Shown: positions 1 through 9,820, numbered from the stretch's first letter. The stretch is DNA of 64,000 nt from Bacillus sp. FJAT-26390 (GCF_001682865.1 NZ_MAQX01000001.1:1555290-1619289), one strand, 5' to 3'. Numbers and translations: made by a program. Notes: a model not told the origin generated them from the letters alone.

Positions 1-673
1 TTCGCAAAATGAGCATTATGATGACGGTTGGCATAATGCCGGGGACGGTTACGTGCATAATTTGCTTGAATCGCCCCGCTCCATCCGTCTTGGCTGCTTC
101 ATACAGGCTCGGATCAATTCCCGCGATCGCGGCCAAATAAATGATCGAGCCCCAGCCTACGCCTTGCCAGATGCCGGATGATACATAGATCGACCTAAAC
201 CATTCAGGCGCAATCAAGAATGATACGGACGGTATCCCAAGTAGGTCGGTCAATTGATTGATCAATCCGTCACCCGATAAAAAATCCACCATCATCCCCG
301 CAACGACGACGATTGAAATAAAGTGCGGCAAATACGTGATCGACTGTACGATATTTTTGAATGCGCGTTTGCGGATTTCGTTAAGCAGCAAGGCAAGCAA
401 GATCGGAGCCGGAAAACCGAACACGAGTTCATAGATGCTGATCATTACCGTATTGCGAATCAGTCTCCAAAAATAATAGCTTTCATAGAAAGACACGAAA
501 TGCTTCAAGCCAACCCAATCGCTCGCCCATATCCCTTTGGCTGGAGAGAAATCCTTGAAGGCGATCTGCAAGCCATACATGGGCATGTACAAAAACACAA
601 CGTAATAAACAACGACCGGAAGCAGCATGAAGTAAATGTATTTATGGCGGGACCAGCCCCGTAACGTTTTCAA
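1..673 (-). CDS. Sugar ABC transporter permease, LplB/YteP-like (3' end outside window)
   Basis: Inner-membrane subunit of a CUT1-type ABC importer that should move an oligosaccharide delivered by the binding lipoprotein encoded just upstream (774-2414). The visible part has an N-terminal membrane segment, several further hydrophobic stretches and the EAA loop (reading LYEAAKTDGAGRFKQ) that contacts the shared ATPase. The start I choose is TTG at 673-671, giving LKTLRGW, because a strong GGAGGAC lies seven bases upstream at 687-681 and no ATG is well placed. The gene continues past the left edge, so length and C-terminus are unknown. No ATPase gene is nearby, as is usual for CUT1 systems that share an MsmX-type ATPase. 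Confidence 0.9.
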   Translation of the reverse strand, partial: MKTLRGWSRHKYIYFMLLPVVVYYVVFLYMPMYGLQIAFKDFSPAKGIWASDWVGLKHFVSFYESYYFWRLIRNTVMISIYELVFGFPAPILLALLLNEIRKRAFKNIVQSITYLPHFISIVVVAGMMVDFLSGDGLINQLTDLLGIPSVSFLIAPEWFRSIYVSSGIWQGVGWGSIIYLAAIAGIDPSLYEAAKTDGAGRFKQIMHVTVPGIMPTVIIMLILR

Positions 674-700
674 TTTTTATGTCCTCCTTCGGCATGCAAG

Positions 701-762
701 GTAGAAAAATAGCGGGTCCCCGGAAATTACGCATCCGCGTAAGCTTCGCCGGGTATCCCGCT
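701..762 (-). terminator. Terminator-like hairpin between binding protein and permease
   Basis: On the minus strand an outer stem (AGCGGG with CCCGCT, then CCCGG with CCGGG across a small internal loop) encloses an inner perfect stem TTACGC-GGAT-GCGTAA and is followed by ATTTTTC. It sits between the binding-protein stop and the permease ribosome site. It probably lets only part of transcription through, which would give more binding protein than permease. Confidence 0.5.
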
Positions 763-773
763 CCAGCTTGGCA

Positions 774-2414
774 TTACCGTTTCAAATATCGATCGTATGC
801 AGCTTGCTGAATTTCAAGCGCTTCCTGGATGCCCATTCCTTCAATGGTCTTCACGAAGTTGTTGAATGAATCTATTGATTCCGCGCCCATTACGTATTTG
901 TCAAACATCTCGTCGCGGTAAGTGTTTACGTCCGTCATGATCGAAGCAAGGCGTGCCGATTCGTCATTCGTGAACGACAACGGCGGCAGCCAGTTCTCGT
1001 TTTCGACATCCATCCAAGTATTAAGCGCCGCTTGCTGCTGCGGCATTGAAGCGTTTTGCAACTGGTAGCGTTTATCCTGTACGAACGGGCCTCCGAACGG
1101 AATCGCGTACCTTCCGAGCGAAGTGCCGAACGCAAGACCGTCCGGGTTTTTCAAAATATCGTCGGTATACGTCGGGAAGCCGTCTTTCATGACGTAGCTC
1201 TTGCCTTCGATGCCGAAGTTGAACAGCATCGAGCCTTCTTCCCCGTACTTGTAGTCGAGCCATTTTACCGTTTCCTCGACATGTTTATTATTTTTCGTGA
1301 TCGCTGCTCCAACGCTGTTGAAGATCGGCTCGCGCTGGCCGAGCACCGGCTTTTCGCCTTTCGCGAGCGTCGGGTAAGGTGCGCCGGCAAGGTTAAACTT
1401 CGGATTTTTGGCGGACATGGCCGTCGTATATTTTCCGATGCCGCCGCCTACGGCCAGCTCGGAAGCGCCGAGCAGCTCACCTGTCCATTTCGCATCCTTC
1501 TGCTTGGCATCCGTTCCCGCATAATCGCGGTCAATCAGGCCTTCCTCATACCAGCTGCGCATCGTTTGGAGAAACGCCTTGTATTCTGATTGAATCGGGC
1601 CAAATACAACTTTGCCGTCCTGCAGGTTGAACCGCCCGGAGGTTCCCCATGCGTTCAAGAACACATTGCTGAAGTTAAGCATTGTATCTCTGGCGATTAG
1701 CAGCGGAATTTCGTCTGCCTTGCCGTTTTTGTTCGGATCTTTTTCTTTAAACGCTTTCAAAACCGCATGCCATTCATCGATAGTCGTCGGCATTTGGAGT
1801 CCTACTTCATCCAACCAATCCTGGCGAACCCCGATTCCTTGATACGTACGAAGATAAGGGTCGCTTCTTAAGAAAGGAAACGCATAGATACGACCGTCAT
1901 CCGTAGAAATATCCTTTTTGATTTCCGGATTTTCTTCCAGCAGCTTGGACAGGTTCGGAGCGAACTTCTCGATGTAATCGTTAAGCGGAATAATAACGCC
2001 GTTGTTCATCGCGCCTACGCCGCCGCCCGGATAGTCGTTCCACCCCCACTCGATTACGTCCGGATAATCGCCGGAGCTCATAAGCAGGTTGAATTGGTTT
2101 TTCTCTTGGCCTACTGCAGGATGCTGAAATTCGATATGAATTCCCGTCTTTTTCTCCGTTTCTTGATAGGCGGCCATGTCGTTTTGCGTTTTCATGCCTG
2201 GAGCCGGATTACCTGACATCGTTACAAAATAAGATAGCGTGAGCGGCTCTGCTACAATCTTTCCGTCTGCCGGTGCGTTCGTGGCATCCGCTTCCTTCGG
2301 CGTGTTCGCAGGACCCTCTTCTTGTTTGTCCCCGCTGGAGCATGCCGACAATACGACCGTTAATGACGTAAACGCCGCAAGCGCCGTGATCCAATACCTT
2401 TTACCGTACTTCAT
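774..2414 (-). CDS. Extracellular solute-binding lipoprotein, LplA/YtcQ type
   Basis: Cell-surface sugar-binding protein of a CUT1 importer. The 546-residue product starts with a lipoprotein signal (MKYGKRY, hydrophobic core, lipobox LSAC with the acceptor cysteine near residue 25) followed by a Ser/Asp/Glu-rich linker. The rest fits the large YtcQ/LplA family of Bacillales, with mostly acidic and aromatic-rich segments. ATG at 2414 follows AGGGGGT at about eight bases. It lies between a membrane AraC sensor-regulator upstream and a permease downstream, all transcribed leftwards, which is the usual cassette in Paenibacillus. The ligand cannot be read from the sequence. Confidence 0.92.
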   Translation of the reverse strand: MKYGKRYWITALAAFTSLTVVLSACSSGDKQEEGPANTPKEADATNAPADGKIVAEPLTLSYFVTMSGNPAPGMKTQNDMAAYQETEKKTGIHIEFQHPAVGQEKNQFNLLMSSGDYPDVIEWGWNDYPGGGVGAMNNGVIIPLNDYIEKFAPNLSKLLEENPEIKKDISTDDGRIYAFPFLRSDPYLRTYQGIGVRQDWLDEVGLQMPTTIDEWHAVLKAFKEKDPNKNGKADEIPLLIARDTMLNFSNVFLNAWGTSGRFNLQDGKVVFGPIQSEYKAFLQTMRSWYEEGLIDRDYAGTDAKQKDAKWTGELLGASELAVGGGIGKYTTAMSAKNPKFNLAGAPYPTLAKGEKPVLGQREPIFNSVGAAITKNNKHVEETVKWLDYKYGEEGSMLFNFGIEGKSYVMKDGFPTYTDDILKNPDGLAFGTSLGRYAIPFGGPFVQDKRYQLQNASMPQQQAALNTWMDVENENWLPPLSFTNDESARLASIMTDVNTYRDEMFDKYVMGAESIDSFNNFVKTIEGMGIQEALEIQQAAYDRYLKR

Positions 2415-2555
2415 AAATCGTTACCCCCTCGTTACTTGTATGAGATGCTGCGTCTTCCGCAGCCACCCCCTTATGTTAGCGGCGTGCCTTGCTTGCTGAA
2501 TACGTCCTAACTGTTCGATCCATATTCCGATTGATAGATCGAATACTATTCGTCT

Positions 2556-4895
2556 TTAAGATTGATGTTCCGTTTGTATGTTGGCGCGGTATTGGCCGGG
2601 TGTAATGCCTTCATGCTTCTTAAAAAAACGGATAAATCCAATATCGTTTGAATAACCGACAGCCTGGGCGATATGTGCGACCGTGCATGGCGACTCCGAC
2701 AGCAGCCGCTTCGCTTCCTGCAAACGTACTTCGGCTATGAAGTCAAGAATTGTCCGCCCTGTTGCTTTCTTGAAGAAAGAAGACAAATACGGCTGCGTAA
2801 TGCCAAGCTCATCCGCAATCAAGCCGACGCTCAGCATGTTTTGATCGAAGCGTTCATGAACGATCCGTTTGATCGTGCCAAGCATCCGGCTTCCCTGATC
2901 TGTGCGCCCTTCTTTCCATAATGAGCACACGATCAGGAAATCCGCTTTCAGCTCCTCGAAGGCGCTCCGCTGATCTTGAACGGAATTTGGATAATTCATT
3001 AACAACCGCATAGCGAGTCCCGTGTCCGACTTAGGCGTGTTCTGGACAATGCGATACAGCGTAGAAGAAAGATTCATGAGAAAGTAAGAGCCGATACGCG
3101 TGCCGCTTACGCTGCCGTCATCATGATCTGCATACAATGCATCCAGCAGTTGTGCGGTTTTCTCTTCCTCTCCCGACTTCACGTAGTTCGTCAACTGCTG
3201 TTCGATATCCAGCGGGTAGTAATAAACCGGCGCTTGATCCGACAGCTTGTCCGTTCCGGTAGCCGACGCATGGATTTTGTAGCTTTCACCCAGCCTTTTA
3301 AGCGCATCGCGGAACGCTTCCCCGATTTGCTCCATATCGTGCACGACGGAGCTCCTGCCAATGGCAACCTTCAGCCGGAAGCGCTCGCTCAGCACCTGAT
3401 CGAGGCGTTCCTCAATCGACGCAAGCTGCTCTAGCCGTTCGGCCTCGCTCGCTTCATTGAAATTGATCAAAAGCGCAATCCTTCCTTGATCGAGCTCGCT
3501 CGTAAAGGCAATATGCCGCTCATTCGCCAGCTCGGATGCAATATTGGAAATGATGAAGTTCACGAACATCCATTCCTTATCGCTCGGAAACGGGCTCATG
3601 TCTTCCGCATCTATTAGCATGACGGCGAAGGACGGGGATACGAATCCAATTCCCATAAACTGCAGCGATTCCGGATGCAGCTCATGCGGGTCCGCATACC
3701 CTCTGATCAAGCGGTTCAAAAAATGTATGCGGATAATGGGTGTCTGCTGCGACAGTCTTGTTCTAAGCTCCGACTCCGTCAGCCTTGCCGATTGAATCGA
3801 TGTGTGGATCAGCTCATATTCAATGGGGCCCTGCTTATTCTGTGCAGCGATTGCTCCGCCCTTCACCGCAGATACGAGATCGCGGATCGGACGATAGTTC
3901 CGATAGGCGAGATAGCCGGATACAACCGCTCCTGAACACGCTGCTAACAAAAATAATAACAATGCCCAGCTTCGAACCTCGTTTACTTCCTCCAAAAAAA
4001 CGGCGCGCGGCACTTCCATGACATATTTCCAGCCGTAAACGCTGGAGGAAGCATAGGATACGACCAGCCCTCCGCCACCGCGGCCGGCTTCCAACTTCCC
4101 TTGGTTGCCCCGCATATCCGAATAGCCAAATGGCAGTGGCTCCTGCTTGTCTGCCGTTGAGCTAATAATTCGGTCGGAATCGTCCAAAATATAAATTTCG
4201 CCTCGTCCTGCCTTCGCGAGGCCGTCCAGCATTTTTCGCAGCTGCTCGTCGTTAATCATAATAAACAGCGTAGCCAGCCTTTTCGATTGGTCTATGAGCG
4301 GCAGCGTCTGCATATAGGCGATAACGTCGTGCTTTCCTTCAAATTTGCTCCTAGTGAGCAGAGCCGGCTCGAACGTCTGGTAGTGGTAGCCGCTTTCGAA
4401 CTTGGCGATCCAATCTTTCGCGCTCATCCCATCGAACTTGTCTACCTCGTCGAACAAAATGTCCGGCTTCGTTTTTACTCCCGGTCCGAGCATTGTACCG
4501 GACTTCGGCAGGTAAATATAATAATCATAAATATATGGTGTCAGCTGTTTATAACGCTGTAAATCATCGGCCATTTTGATCATATCGTACTGCTCCCGGT
4601 CGGACATCGGTAACTTGCTGTTCATTAGCTGGACCATTTTCGGATGATTGGCGATTTGTTGCTCCAACTGCTCGATAAGCTGGAGCTGGCCGTCGGCAAG
4701 CTCCCTAAGTTGAGCGAGCATTGCCGAGTTCGTTCGCTCAACAGAATGCTCGACAACGTCCCTTGCTCGCCAATAAAGAAGACTGCCGATAATAATAAGC
4801 AGCAGTAGGATAGCCATATAGGACCAAAACAACGCCGACCAAGCGCCCTTTAAATGCAACCATCTATACCGATTCACGCGTCCTTTATTTCTCAT
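2556..4895 (-). CDS. Membrane-bound AraC-family sensor-regulator (YtdP/YesS-like)
   Basis: One-component sensor with an extracellular domain between two membrane segments (about residues 19-41 and 310-332) and a C-terminal AraC DNA-binding domain (about 680-775) with two helix-turn-helix units (SVGLIADELGITQPYLSSFF and AHIAQAVGYSND). The outer part looks like a double-CACHE-type ligand sensor, and residues 350-640 form a cytoplasmic linker. The frame is open from a GTG at 4919, but ATG at 4895 is the better start: GGAGGA at 4907-4902 sits six bases before it. The protein is then 779 residues. It is upstream of and co-oriented with a binding protein and permease, so it probably activates that importer when its sugar, or the loaded binding protein, is sensed outside. 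Confidence 0.9.
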   Translation of the reverse strand: MRNKGRVNRYRWLHLKGAWSALFWSYMAILLLLIIIGSLLYWRARDVVEHSVERTNSAMLAQLRELADGQLQLIEQLEQQIANHPKMVQLMNSKLPMSDREQYDMIKMADDLQRYKQLTPYIYDYYIYLPKSGTMLGPGVKTKPDILFDEVDKFDGMSAKDWIAKFESGYHYQTFEPALLTRSKFEGKHDVIAYMQTLPLIDQSKRLATLFIMINDEQLRKMLDGLAKAGRGEIYILDDSDRIISSTADKQEPLPFGYSDMRGNQGKLEAGRGGGGLVVSYASSSVYGWKYVMEVPRAVFLEEVNEVRSWALLLFLLAACSGAVVSGYLAYRNYRPIRDLVSAVKGGAIAAQNKQGPIEYELIHTSIQSARLTESELRTRLSQQTPIIRIHFLNRLIRGYADPHELHPESLQFMGIGFVSPSFAVMLIDAEDMSPFPSDKEWMFVNFIISNIASELANERHIAFTSELDQGRIALLINFNEASEAERLEQLASIEERLDQVLSERFRLKVAIGRSSVVHDMEQIGEAFRDALKRLGESYKIHASATGTDKLSDQAPVYYYPLDIEQQLTNYVKSGEEEKTAQLLDALYADHDDGSVSGTRIGSYFLMNLSSTLYRIVQNTPKSDTGLAMRLLMNYPNSVQDQRSAFEELKADFLIVCSLWKEGRTDQGSRMLGTIKRIVHERFDQNMLSVGLIADELGITQPYLSSFFKKATGRTILDFIAEVRLQEAKRLLSESPCTVAHIAQAVGYSNDIGFIRFFKKHEGITPGQYRANIQTEHQS

Positions 4896-5084
4896 CCATG
4901 CTCCTCCGCTTTCCATCACATTTTAAAGTGACTCCCTCTGAAATCAGGCCTAAATACTTGTTTCAGCATATCAAACTTACATACCGCTAATGACTATCGT
5001 ATTGTTCGATGAATAATACATTTGTAATATTCGTGTACCTAGCAGGGCTTTTCACAGGTGACGCCCCTTACTAGACGTGCCATG

Positions 5085-5117
5085 AAAAAAAACGTGCGGC
5101 AAGGTACTGCCGCACGT
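5085..5117 (-). terminator. Intrinsic terminator of the Gfo/Idh/MocA gene
   Basis: A perfect 10-bp stem (ACGTGCGGCA with TGCCGCACGT, six-base loop) is followed on the minus strand by a run of Ts from 5092 down to 5085. It lies 40 bases past the stop of the dehydrogenase gene. Confidence 0.88.
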
Positions 5118-5155
5118 CTTCGATATTTTGTAAACCCCGAGTTCAAGCTGCAGTG

Positions 5156-6322
5156 CTAGGAGCCGTAACTGCCTGACGTATCGAGCAGCAACGATTCAAC
5201 CGCTTTTAATTTGGATGCAGCCGCTCTTTTGTTTAGCTCTTCCCAATATAGCTCCTCATCGATCGGAAGCTCGACCGTTTGCTCCAGCCAGCTAGACAAA
5301 TGCATCGCATTCGATAGCGTTAAGCTATGGATGCCCTCCTCGCCGCCGGCAACCAGCGGGTCACCGTACAATACCGATTTGGCAAATGCGGCTAAGACGC
5401 CCATGTGCTGGCTATTGTCGCCTTCCGTCTGAACAATGGATACTTCTACCGCCGGACTGGCAAAGCCTTCTTTGGATTCGAAGCAAAACTCGCGCTCGTT
5501 CTGGCTCAGCTTATGGAGCGTCAACGTATTGTTTTCACAGACCAGCTTGCCTCTCTCCAGCGTAATTTCAAATCGGTTCGTGCCCGGCAGGTCGGCGGTC
5601 GTCGTCACGAATACACCCGTCGCGCCATTTGGAAATTCTAAATACGCCGTCACGTCGTCCTCCACCTCAATATGATGCCATTTGCCGTTATGACAGAACG
5701 CACGAACTTTACTTGGCATTCCGCATATCCACTGAAGCAGGTCGATATTATGCGGACATTGGTTCACCAGCACGCCGCCGCCTTCGCCGGCCCAAGTCGC
5801 ACGCCAGCTGCCGGAATCGTAGTAGGCCTGTGTTCTGTACCAGTCCGTAATGATCCAGTTCACCCGTTTGATCGCCCCTAATTCTCCGCTGTTCACAAGC
5901 TCATGCATCTTACGGTATAACGGATTCGTCCTCTGGTTGAACATCATTCCGAATACGACATCGCTCTGCTGCGCCTTATTGTTCATTTCTCTAACCTGCT
6001 TCGTATAAACGCCGGCAGGCTTCTCGCACATAACATGAAGCTTCCGTTCGAAAGCCTTTATCGCAAGGGGCGGATGAACGTAATGCGGCGTTGCAATGAT
6101 AACCGCGTCGCATAAGCCGCTGTCCATGAGCGCTTCCGCGTTTACGAATAATCCGACCGTTTCCGGCAAATACGTTTTGGCCGCCGCCAGTCGTTTTTCG
6201 TCTGAATCGGCAACCGCGGTTAGTTGTATATCCGGCACGGCCCCTCCGAGCAATTTTCTCGCGTGATCCGTTCCCATGTTGCCCATTCCAATAATGCCCA
6301 GGCGCATTTTCTCCATTATCAT
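5156..6322 (-). CDS. Gfo/Idh/MocA-family NAD(P)-dependent oxidoreductase
   Basis: Predicted cytoplasmic dehydrogenase acting on a sugar, inositol or sugar derivative. The N-terminus carries the Rossmann nucleotide-binding loop GIIGMGNMG (residues about 8-16), and the family motif EKPAG lies near residue 100, its lysine being the expected catalytic residue. The C-terminal half has the family's open beta-sheet domain with a GGVLVNQCPHNIDL stretch (about 180) whose His and Asp fit the active site. Length (388) is normal. The start codon lies in ATGATAATG, so codon 1 or 3 is possible. It is transcribed alone, divergent from a cupin-AraC regulator, and ends in a strong terminator. The substrate is unknown. 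Confidence 0.9.
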   Translation of the reverse strand: MIMEKMRLGIIGMGNMGTDHARKLLGGAVPDIQLTAVADSDEKRLAAAKTYLPETVGLFVNAEALMDSGLCDAVIIATPHYVHPPLAIKAFERKLHVMCEKPAGVYTKQVREMNNKAQQSDVVFGMMFNQRTNPLYRKMHELVNSGELGAIKRVNWIITDWYRTQAYYDSGSWRATWAGEGGGVLVNQCPHNIDLLQWICGMPSKVRAFCHNGKWHHIEVEDDVTAYLEFPNGATGVFVTTTADLPGTNRFEITLERGKLVCENNTLTLHKLSQNEREFCFESKEGFASPAVEVSIVQTEGDNSQHMGVLAAFAKSVLYGDPLVAGGEEGIHSLTLSNAMHLSSWLEQTVELPIDEELYWEELNKRAAASKLKAVESLLLDTSGSYGS

Positions 6323-6449
6323 CCTTCAATCCCCTCTCCCATCCATCAATAGCCAAACTTGGCCAAGCTATAGCAGCTCGTTCGCAGTCAATCTAAACGA
6401 TAGCCTAGGCAAAAATCCTGCTCAATGAGCAAATAGTTGTTTTTTTCCT

Positions 6450-6465
6450 TATCAAGCGCTTACAA
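6450..6465. promoter_or_regulatory. cre/LacI-type operator candidate
   Basis: The minus strand reads TTGTAAGCGCTTGATA. One half (TGTAAGCG) fits the catabolite-responsive element bound by CcpA, and the other half is imperfect. A similar motif lies before the binding-protein operon at 25.2 kb, so it could also be a LacI-family site. Confidence 0.4.
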
Positions 6466-6680
6466 TATACCTATCGCATACCGATACGTACTTCATTTCT
6501 GCAATCTTTATAGACGAACGCCTAACATCCTCTTCCGTCTGAACAAACGATCTAATTGCTTATAACTGAGCGCCAAAAATCATGAAACCCTTACCCTCCC
6601 TTATCTTCTTATATGAAGCCTACACTCATTAATTATAGTTTTCCGTTCAATCGCCGCCATTGCGAAAAGAAAGGAATTCA

Positions 6681-6709
6681 TTGCAAATATAGCGGTCATC
6701 TACTACACT
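6681..6709 (+). promoter_or_regulatory. Sigma-A-type promoter of the cupin-AraC gene
   Basis: TTGCAA at 6681-6686 and TACACT at 6704-6709 are separated by 17 bases. Transcription would begin near 6716, about 25 bases before the ATG at 6742. Confidence 0.6.
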
Positions 6710-6741
6710 TGAGTGGAAATCGTTCCCGGGAGTGATAAGCG

Positions 6742-7572
6742 ATGCAATTAGTAGATATTCATACGGACTCTATCATTCTTCACCACACCGTGGATAATCA
6801 AAAAACAGATCGGTATGCGCTCCACTGTCACAATTTCTACGAGGTGTTCTACTTCATCGCGGGTGATGTAAGCTACCTGGTGGACGGCAAGCGGTATGCT
6901 CCAAAGCCGAATAGCATACTGCTGATCGCGCCTCATGTGTTCCATGGCGTCAAGATCGAGAGCGACTCAGCCTACGAGCGCATATCGCTTCACTTTGTGC
7001 CTAGCTTCCTGCCCCTTGAAAACCAGTCGATTCTACTGTCTCCCTTTCAAACGGCTTACGGTTATGCCAATGTATATTTAACTGATGACGGACAAAAAGA
7101 CTTTCATCATTTCTTCAAACAATTAATGGATTGTCGTTATATGGATGAGGATTACCGAGAGCTGTCGCTGCGCATCCGGCTGGAGGCGCTGTTGTCACAA
7201 ATATTGTTCACGAGCCAATCTCTGAAGGACCGATCCGAATCGGCCTCGTCAACTACTACCGTCTCCAGTGTCATTAAATATTTAAACGACCATATCGGCG
7301 AGCCCGTTACTCTGGACGACCTTTCCTCCAAATTTTATATAAGCAAGCATCACTTGAACAAAATATTCCGCAAAGCAACCGGCACAACCGTCCTTAATTA
7401 TGTCATTCACAAGCGGGTCGTCATGGCTCAAAATTTGATGCTGCAAGGCCAATCAGCCAACACTGCTTCTGCGATAGCAGGCTTCGGAGACTACTCCTCC
7501 TTCTACCGCGCCTACAAAAAAATTTTCCGCCATGCCCCTTCGGTCAAGCAAACCCCAATTCTCCTCCAGTAG
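6742..7572 (+). CDS. AraC-family regulator with N-terminal cupin domain
   Basis: Cytoplasmic transcription factor of 276 residues. The N-terminal part (about 1-110) is a cupin sugar-sensing fold with the HCHNFYEV segment typical of AraC-type ligand pockets; the C-terminal 100 residues hold two helix-turn-helix units (LDDLSSKFYISKHHLNKIF and ASAIAGFGDYSSFYRAY). It is divergent from the Gfo/Idh/MocA gene and is its most likely regulator. GGGAGTGAT precedes the ATG. It is the only plus-strand gene in the first 28 kb. Its inducer cannot be read from the sequence. Confidence 0.9.
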   Translation: MQLVDIHTDSIILHHTVDNQKTDRYALHCHNFYEVFYFIAGDVSYLVDGKRYAPKPNSILLIAPHVFHGVKIESDSAYERISLHFVPSFLPLENQSILLSPFQTAYGYANVYLTDDGQKDFHHFFKQLMDCRYMDEDYRELSLRIRLEALLSQILFTSQSLKDRSESASSTTTVSSVIKYLNDHIGEPVTLDDLSSKFYISKHHLNKIFRKATGTTVLNYVIHKRVVMAQNLMLQGQSANTASAIAGFGDYSSFYRAYKKIFRHAPSVKQTPILLQ

Positions 7573-7660
7573 GAGAAGCCGTTTCCAAAAACTGCTCGTT
7601 CCAACGATCACTATGTAACCAAGAGCAGCTCCAATTATTTTTAACAATAGATTATCATGT

Positions 7661-7719
7661 AAAAAAAACACCGTGTAAGAGGAATTAGTCCATCCCTACA
7701 GGATGGACTAATTCCTCTT
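7661..7719 (-). terminator. Terminator with 19-bp perfect stem, end of the large glycan operon
   Basis: Positions 7677-7695 pair perfectly with 7701-7719 around a five-base loop. On the minus strand the stem is followed, after eight bases, by eight Ts (7668-7661). It ends the long minus-strand run that begins at 25197 and also separates it from the convergent AraC gene. Confidence 0.8.
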
Positions 7720-7744
7720 AATGAGCTTGCATTAATTTGCGCAA

Positions 7745-9820
7745 TTAATTTTGCCTGAACAAAAATAGCTTGGATTCGGAGGGGGCGAGCTCGGCACGGT
7801 ACATGTCCGCACCACCCTCTATACTCCATTCTCTTCCATTCCATAAATCTCGGACCACAATCCCATTAGAGGAATCGATGCCAAACCGTTCAAAGGATAT
7901 GATCTTTTCACTTCCGCACTCTGCATCAAAATTAAATGCCGCAACCCATGTTCCTTTTTCATCGCTAAGTATGAACAAATCCTCGCTTTTATCGCCGCTG
8001 CGCCCCTCTACTGGACGGAATGTAACGCCTTTGCGCGCCAGAGATATTACCTCAATATTTGTCATCCATTCCCTAGCACGCTGCTTCGCTTCTTCCATCC
8101 GGAAATCGTCGCCAAGCAGAAGAGAGGTGCCGGCTATAACAGCGCTGTTCAATCTGCTTCTACCTTCTGCTTCGGTGATTGATCGTTGATTGCTGCTCTT
8201 ATACAATACGACATGATCGGGATCGTTAAAGCGGTACAAGGAGTCATTAATCCACCAACCGTAAGTCAGCGCGTTTAGCATATACTCCGTATCGCCAATC
8301 GTCCCGAACGCGTCACAGGATACGCGGCGGCTATGCGCATAACCATGAGGAAACAATGGCGCAATGGACAAATTAATTAAAAATGGCCGGCCTATGTGCT
8401 TTGGATCCAACGTTTCGCAAATATGGGCCATCCCTTTATTATACGCCTGTATGCCCGTTCGAACGCTCGAATCATGGAATACGCCTTCCATGGCGCCATG
8501 TGTCAGGAAGTCCAGCTTTACGTAATCAAAGCCCCACTCCACGAAACTATCCAGTTTTCGCTTTATTCGATCCAGCGCCGCCGGATGAGAAGGATCGATC
8601 GCAAAGGCGCCATCCAGCTTCGGCAGCGGGTTACCTGCCTGGTCCTTGATTAAGATATCCCTGTACAGCACCGCTCCATCCGTTTCTTCTACCGGCGTAT
8701 CCGGATCGCTTCCCCAAAACGCAAACGGCGTATAATAAATACCCGGCTTTTGCCCATTTGCCTTCACTCTGTTCACTGCTTGGCTAAGCTGCTCCGGGGA
8801 CAAATTGTCCCAGAAGGAATCAAAGTTGACGTATAAGCTGCCTTCATCATCAGAGTAACCGTTCAACTGCAGTTCGTTTCGGAAAAAATCCGAAGTGTGC
8901 GTATATACGTCAAAATCAATCTCTGACATAACGGCAGACCAGCTGTTCCAACCTATTGGGACGCCGCCTTGCCATGGAAGAGCTGGGGACAGCTTCGCGT
9001 TCGCCTTTCCGTAAGTTTCAAGCCCGTCGCGATAGTCCTCGAATGCGCCTACGAATATCGTCGGCGATACGATGCTCTTGCCTCGCAAGGACCCATGCGC
9101 AACCGTGTCCCGCGTCTGCATATCAGCAGCACCCCCGTATACGCGAAGCCTGCCGACCGAGCCCGAAAATGTTCCTTCAACGGCTAATCCCGTTTTCCAT
9201 GTATCATGCGTGACGGACCCCAGAACGAATCCATTTCTGCGTTCCGAATGGTAGATGGCTGTCACTTCATAGCTGTGTACGCTGCAAGGTATGGCATGGG
9301 AAGCGAATCGGACCCATTTATCATTGTCAAACGGCATGAATAATGCTCTTATTTCGCCAGTCGATTCGGGAAAAGAGCCGAATTCCAAAACGCTTCCATC
9401 ATTTAAATAGGAAGCGAGCGGCGTCATCTCGTTTGTCTCCCATTCGAATTCAGATTCTAATTCCAACTCGACTAATAAATACGGAATCTGTTCATACATT
9501 CGTATATGCTGGCGCATCACCGGCTTACCCAAATCTTCATGCGCAAATGTCCAGCGGATGCCCTGGCCGAAGCTGTCTTCAATTGCCTGCACCGATGTTT
9601 GGTCAACCCCGTGCTTGCTATAATAAGTGGAACGTAATTGTTCAAGTCCATATCGTGCTTCCGCATAAAGCCCAACCACGGCCTCGCCGCTGCTCCAACG
9701 AAGCGTTATCGTCCCACCTCCAAAATCCGCTTCCGCGCGGACTAACCCGTTATCTACAGTGAATCCAGTTGAGGCCTTCTCCAGCTTCATTTCACCGATC
9801 TTCATTTCCGTAACATTCAT
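7745..9820 (-). CDS. GH36-like alpha-galactosidase
   Basis: Predicted cytoplasmic retaining glycosidase of 691 residues with no signal peptide. An N-terminal beta-sandwich (to about 290) precedes a (beta/alpha)8 barrel that opens with WNSWS. The KLDF motif near residue 435 carries the probable nucleophile Asp, and SCDAFG near 502 the probable acid/base Asp, as in clan GH-D. The open frame reaches a TTG at 9841, but ATG at 9820 has GGGAG eight bases upstream and is preferred. It is the last gene of the 17.5-kb operon, directly after GH95, so it likely trims galactosides from the imported oligosaccharide. Exact family (GH36 or a relative) and linkage are not certain. Confidence 0.8.
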   Translation of the reverse strand: MNVTEMKIGEMKLEKASTGFTVDNGLVRAEADFGGGTITLRWSSGEAVVGLYAEARYGLEQLRSTYYSKHGVDQTSVQAIEDSFGQGIRWTFAHEDLGKPVMRQHIRMYEQIPYLLVELELESEFEWETNEMTPLASYLNDGSVLEFGSFPESTGEIRALFMPFDNDKWVRFASHAIPCSVHSYEVTAIYHSERRNGFVLGSVTHDTWKTGLAVEGTFSGSVGRLRVYGGAADMQTRDTVAHGSLRGKSIVSPTIFVGAFEDYRDGLETYGKANAKLSPALPWQGGVPIGWNSWSAVMSEIDFDVYTHTSDFFRNELQLNGYSDDEGSLYVNFDSFWDNLSPEQLSQAVNRVKANGQKPGIYYTPFAFWGSDPDTPVEETDGAVLYRDILIKDQAGNPLPKLDGAFAIDPSHPAALDRIKRKLDSFVEWGFDYVKLDFLTHGAMEGVFHDSSVRTGIQAYNKGMAHICETLDPKHIGRPFLINLSIAPLFPHGYAHSRRVSCDAFGTIGDTEYMLNALTYGWWINDSLYRFNDPDHVVLYKSSNQRSITEAEGRSRLNSAVIAGTSLLLGDDFRMEEAKQRAREWMTNIEVISLARKGVTFRPVEGRSGDKSEDLFILSDEKGTWVAAFNFDAECGSEKIISFERFGIDSSNGIVVRDLWNGREWSIEGGADMYRAELAPSESKLFLFRQN

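Larger units (their letters stand above)
6323..6741. other. 419-bp divergent intergenic region
   Basis: This stretch separates the dehydrogenase (minus) from the AraC regulator (plus). It holds a good sigma-A-type promoter for the regulator and a catabolite-type dyad, both listed separately. I see no open frame with a ribosome site, no RNA gene and no clear promoter for the minus-strand gene. Confidence 0.6.

Noticed and set aside
7661..7719. 19-bp perfect inverted repeat as a transposon end or MITE
   Set aside because: The hairpin has a five-base loop and T tract, lies between convergent genes and has no target duplication or partner end, so a terminator is the simpler reading.
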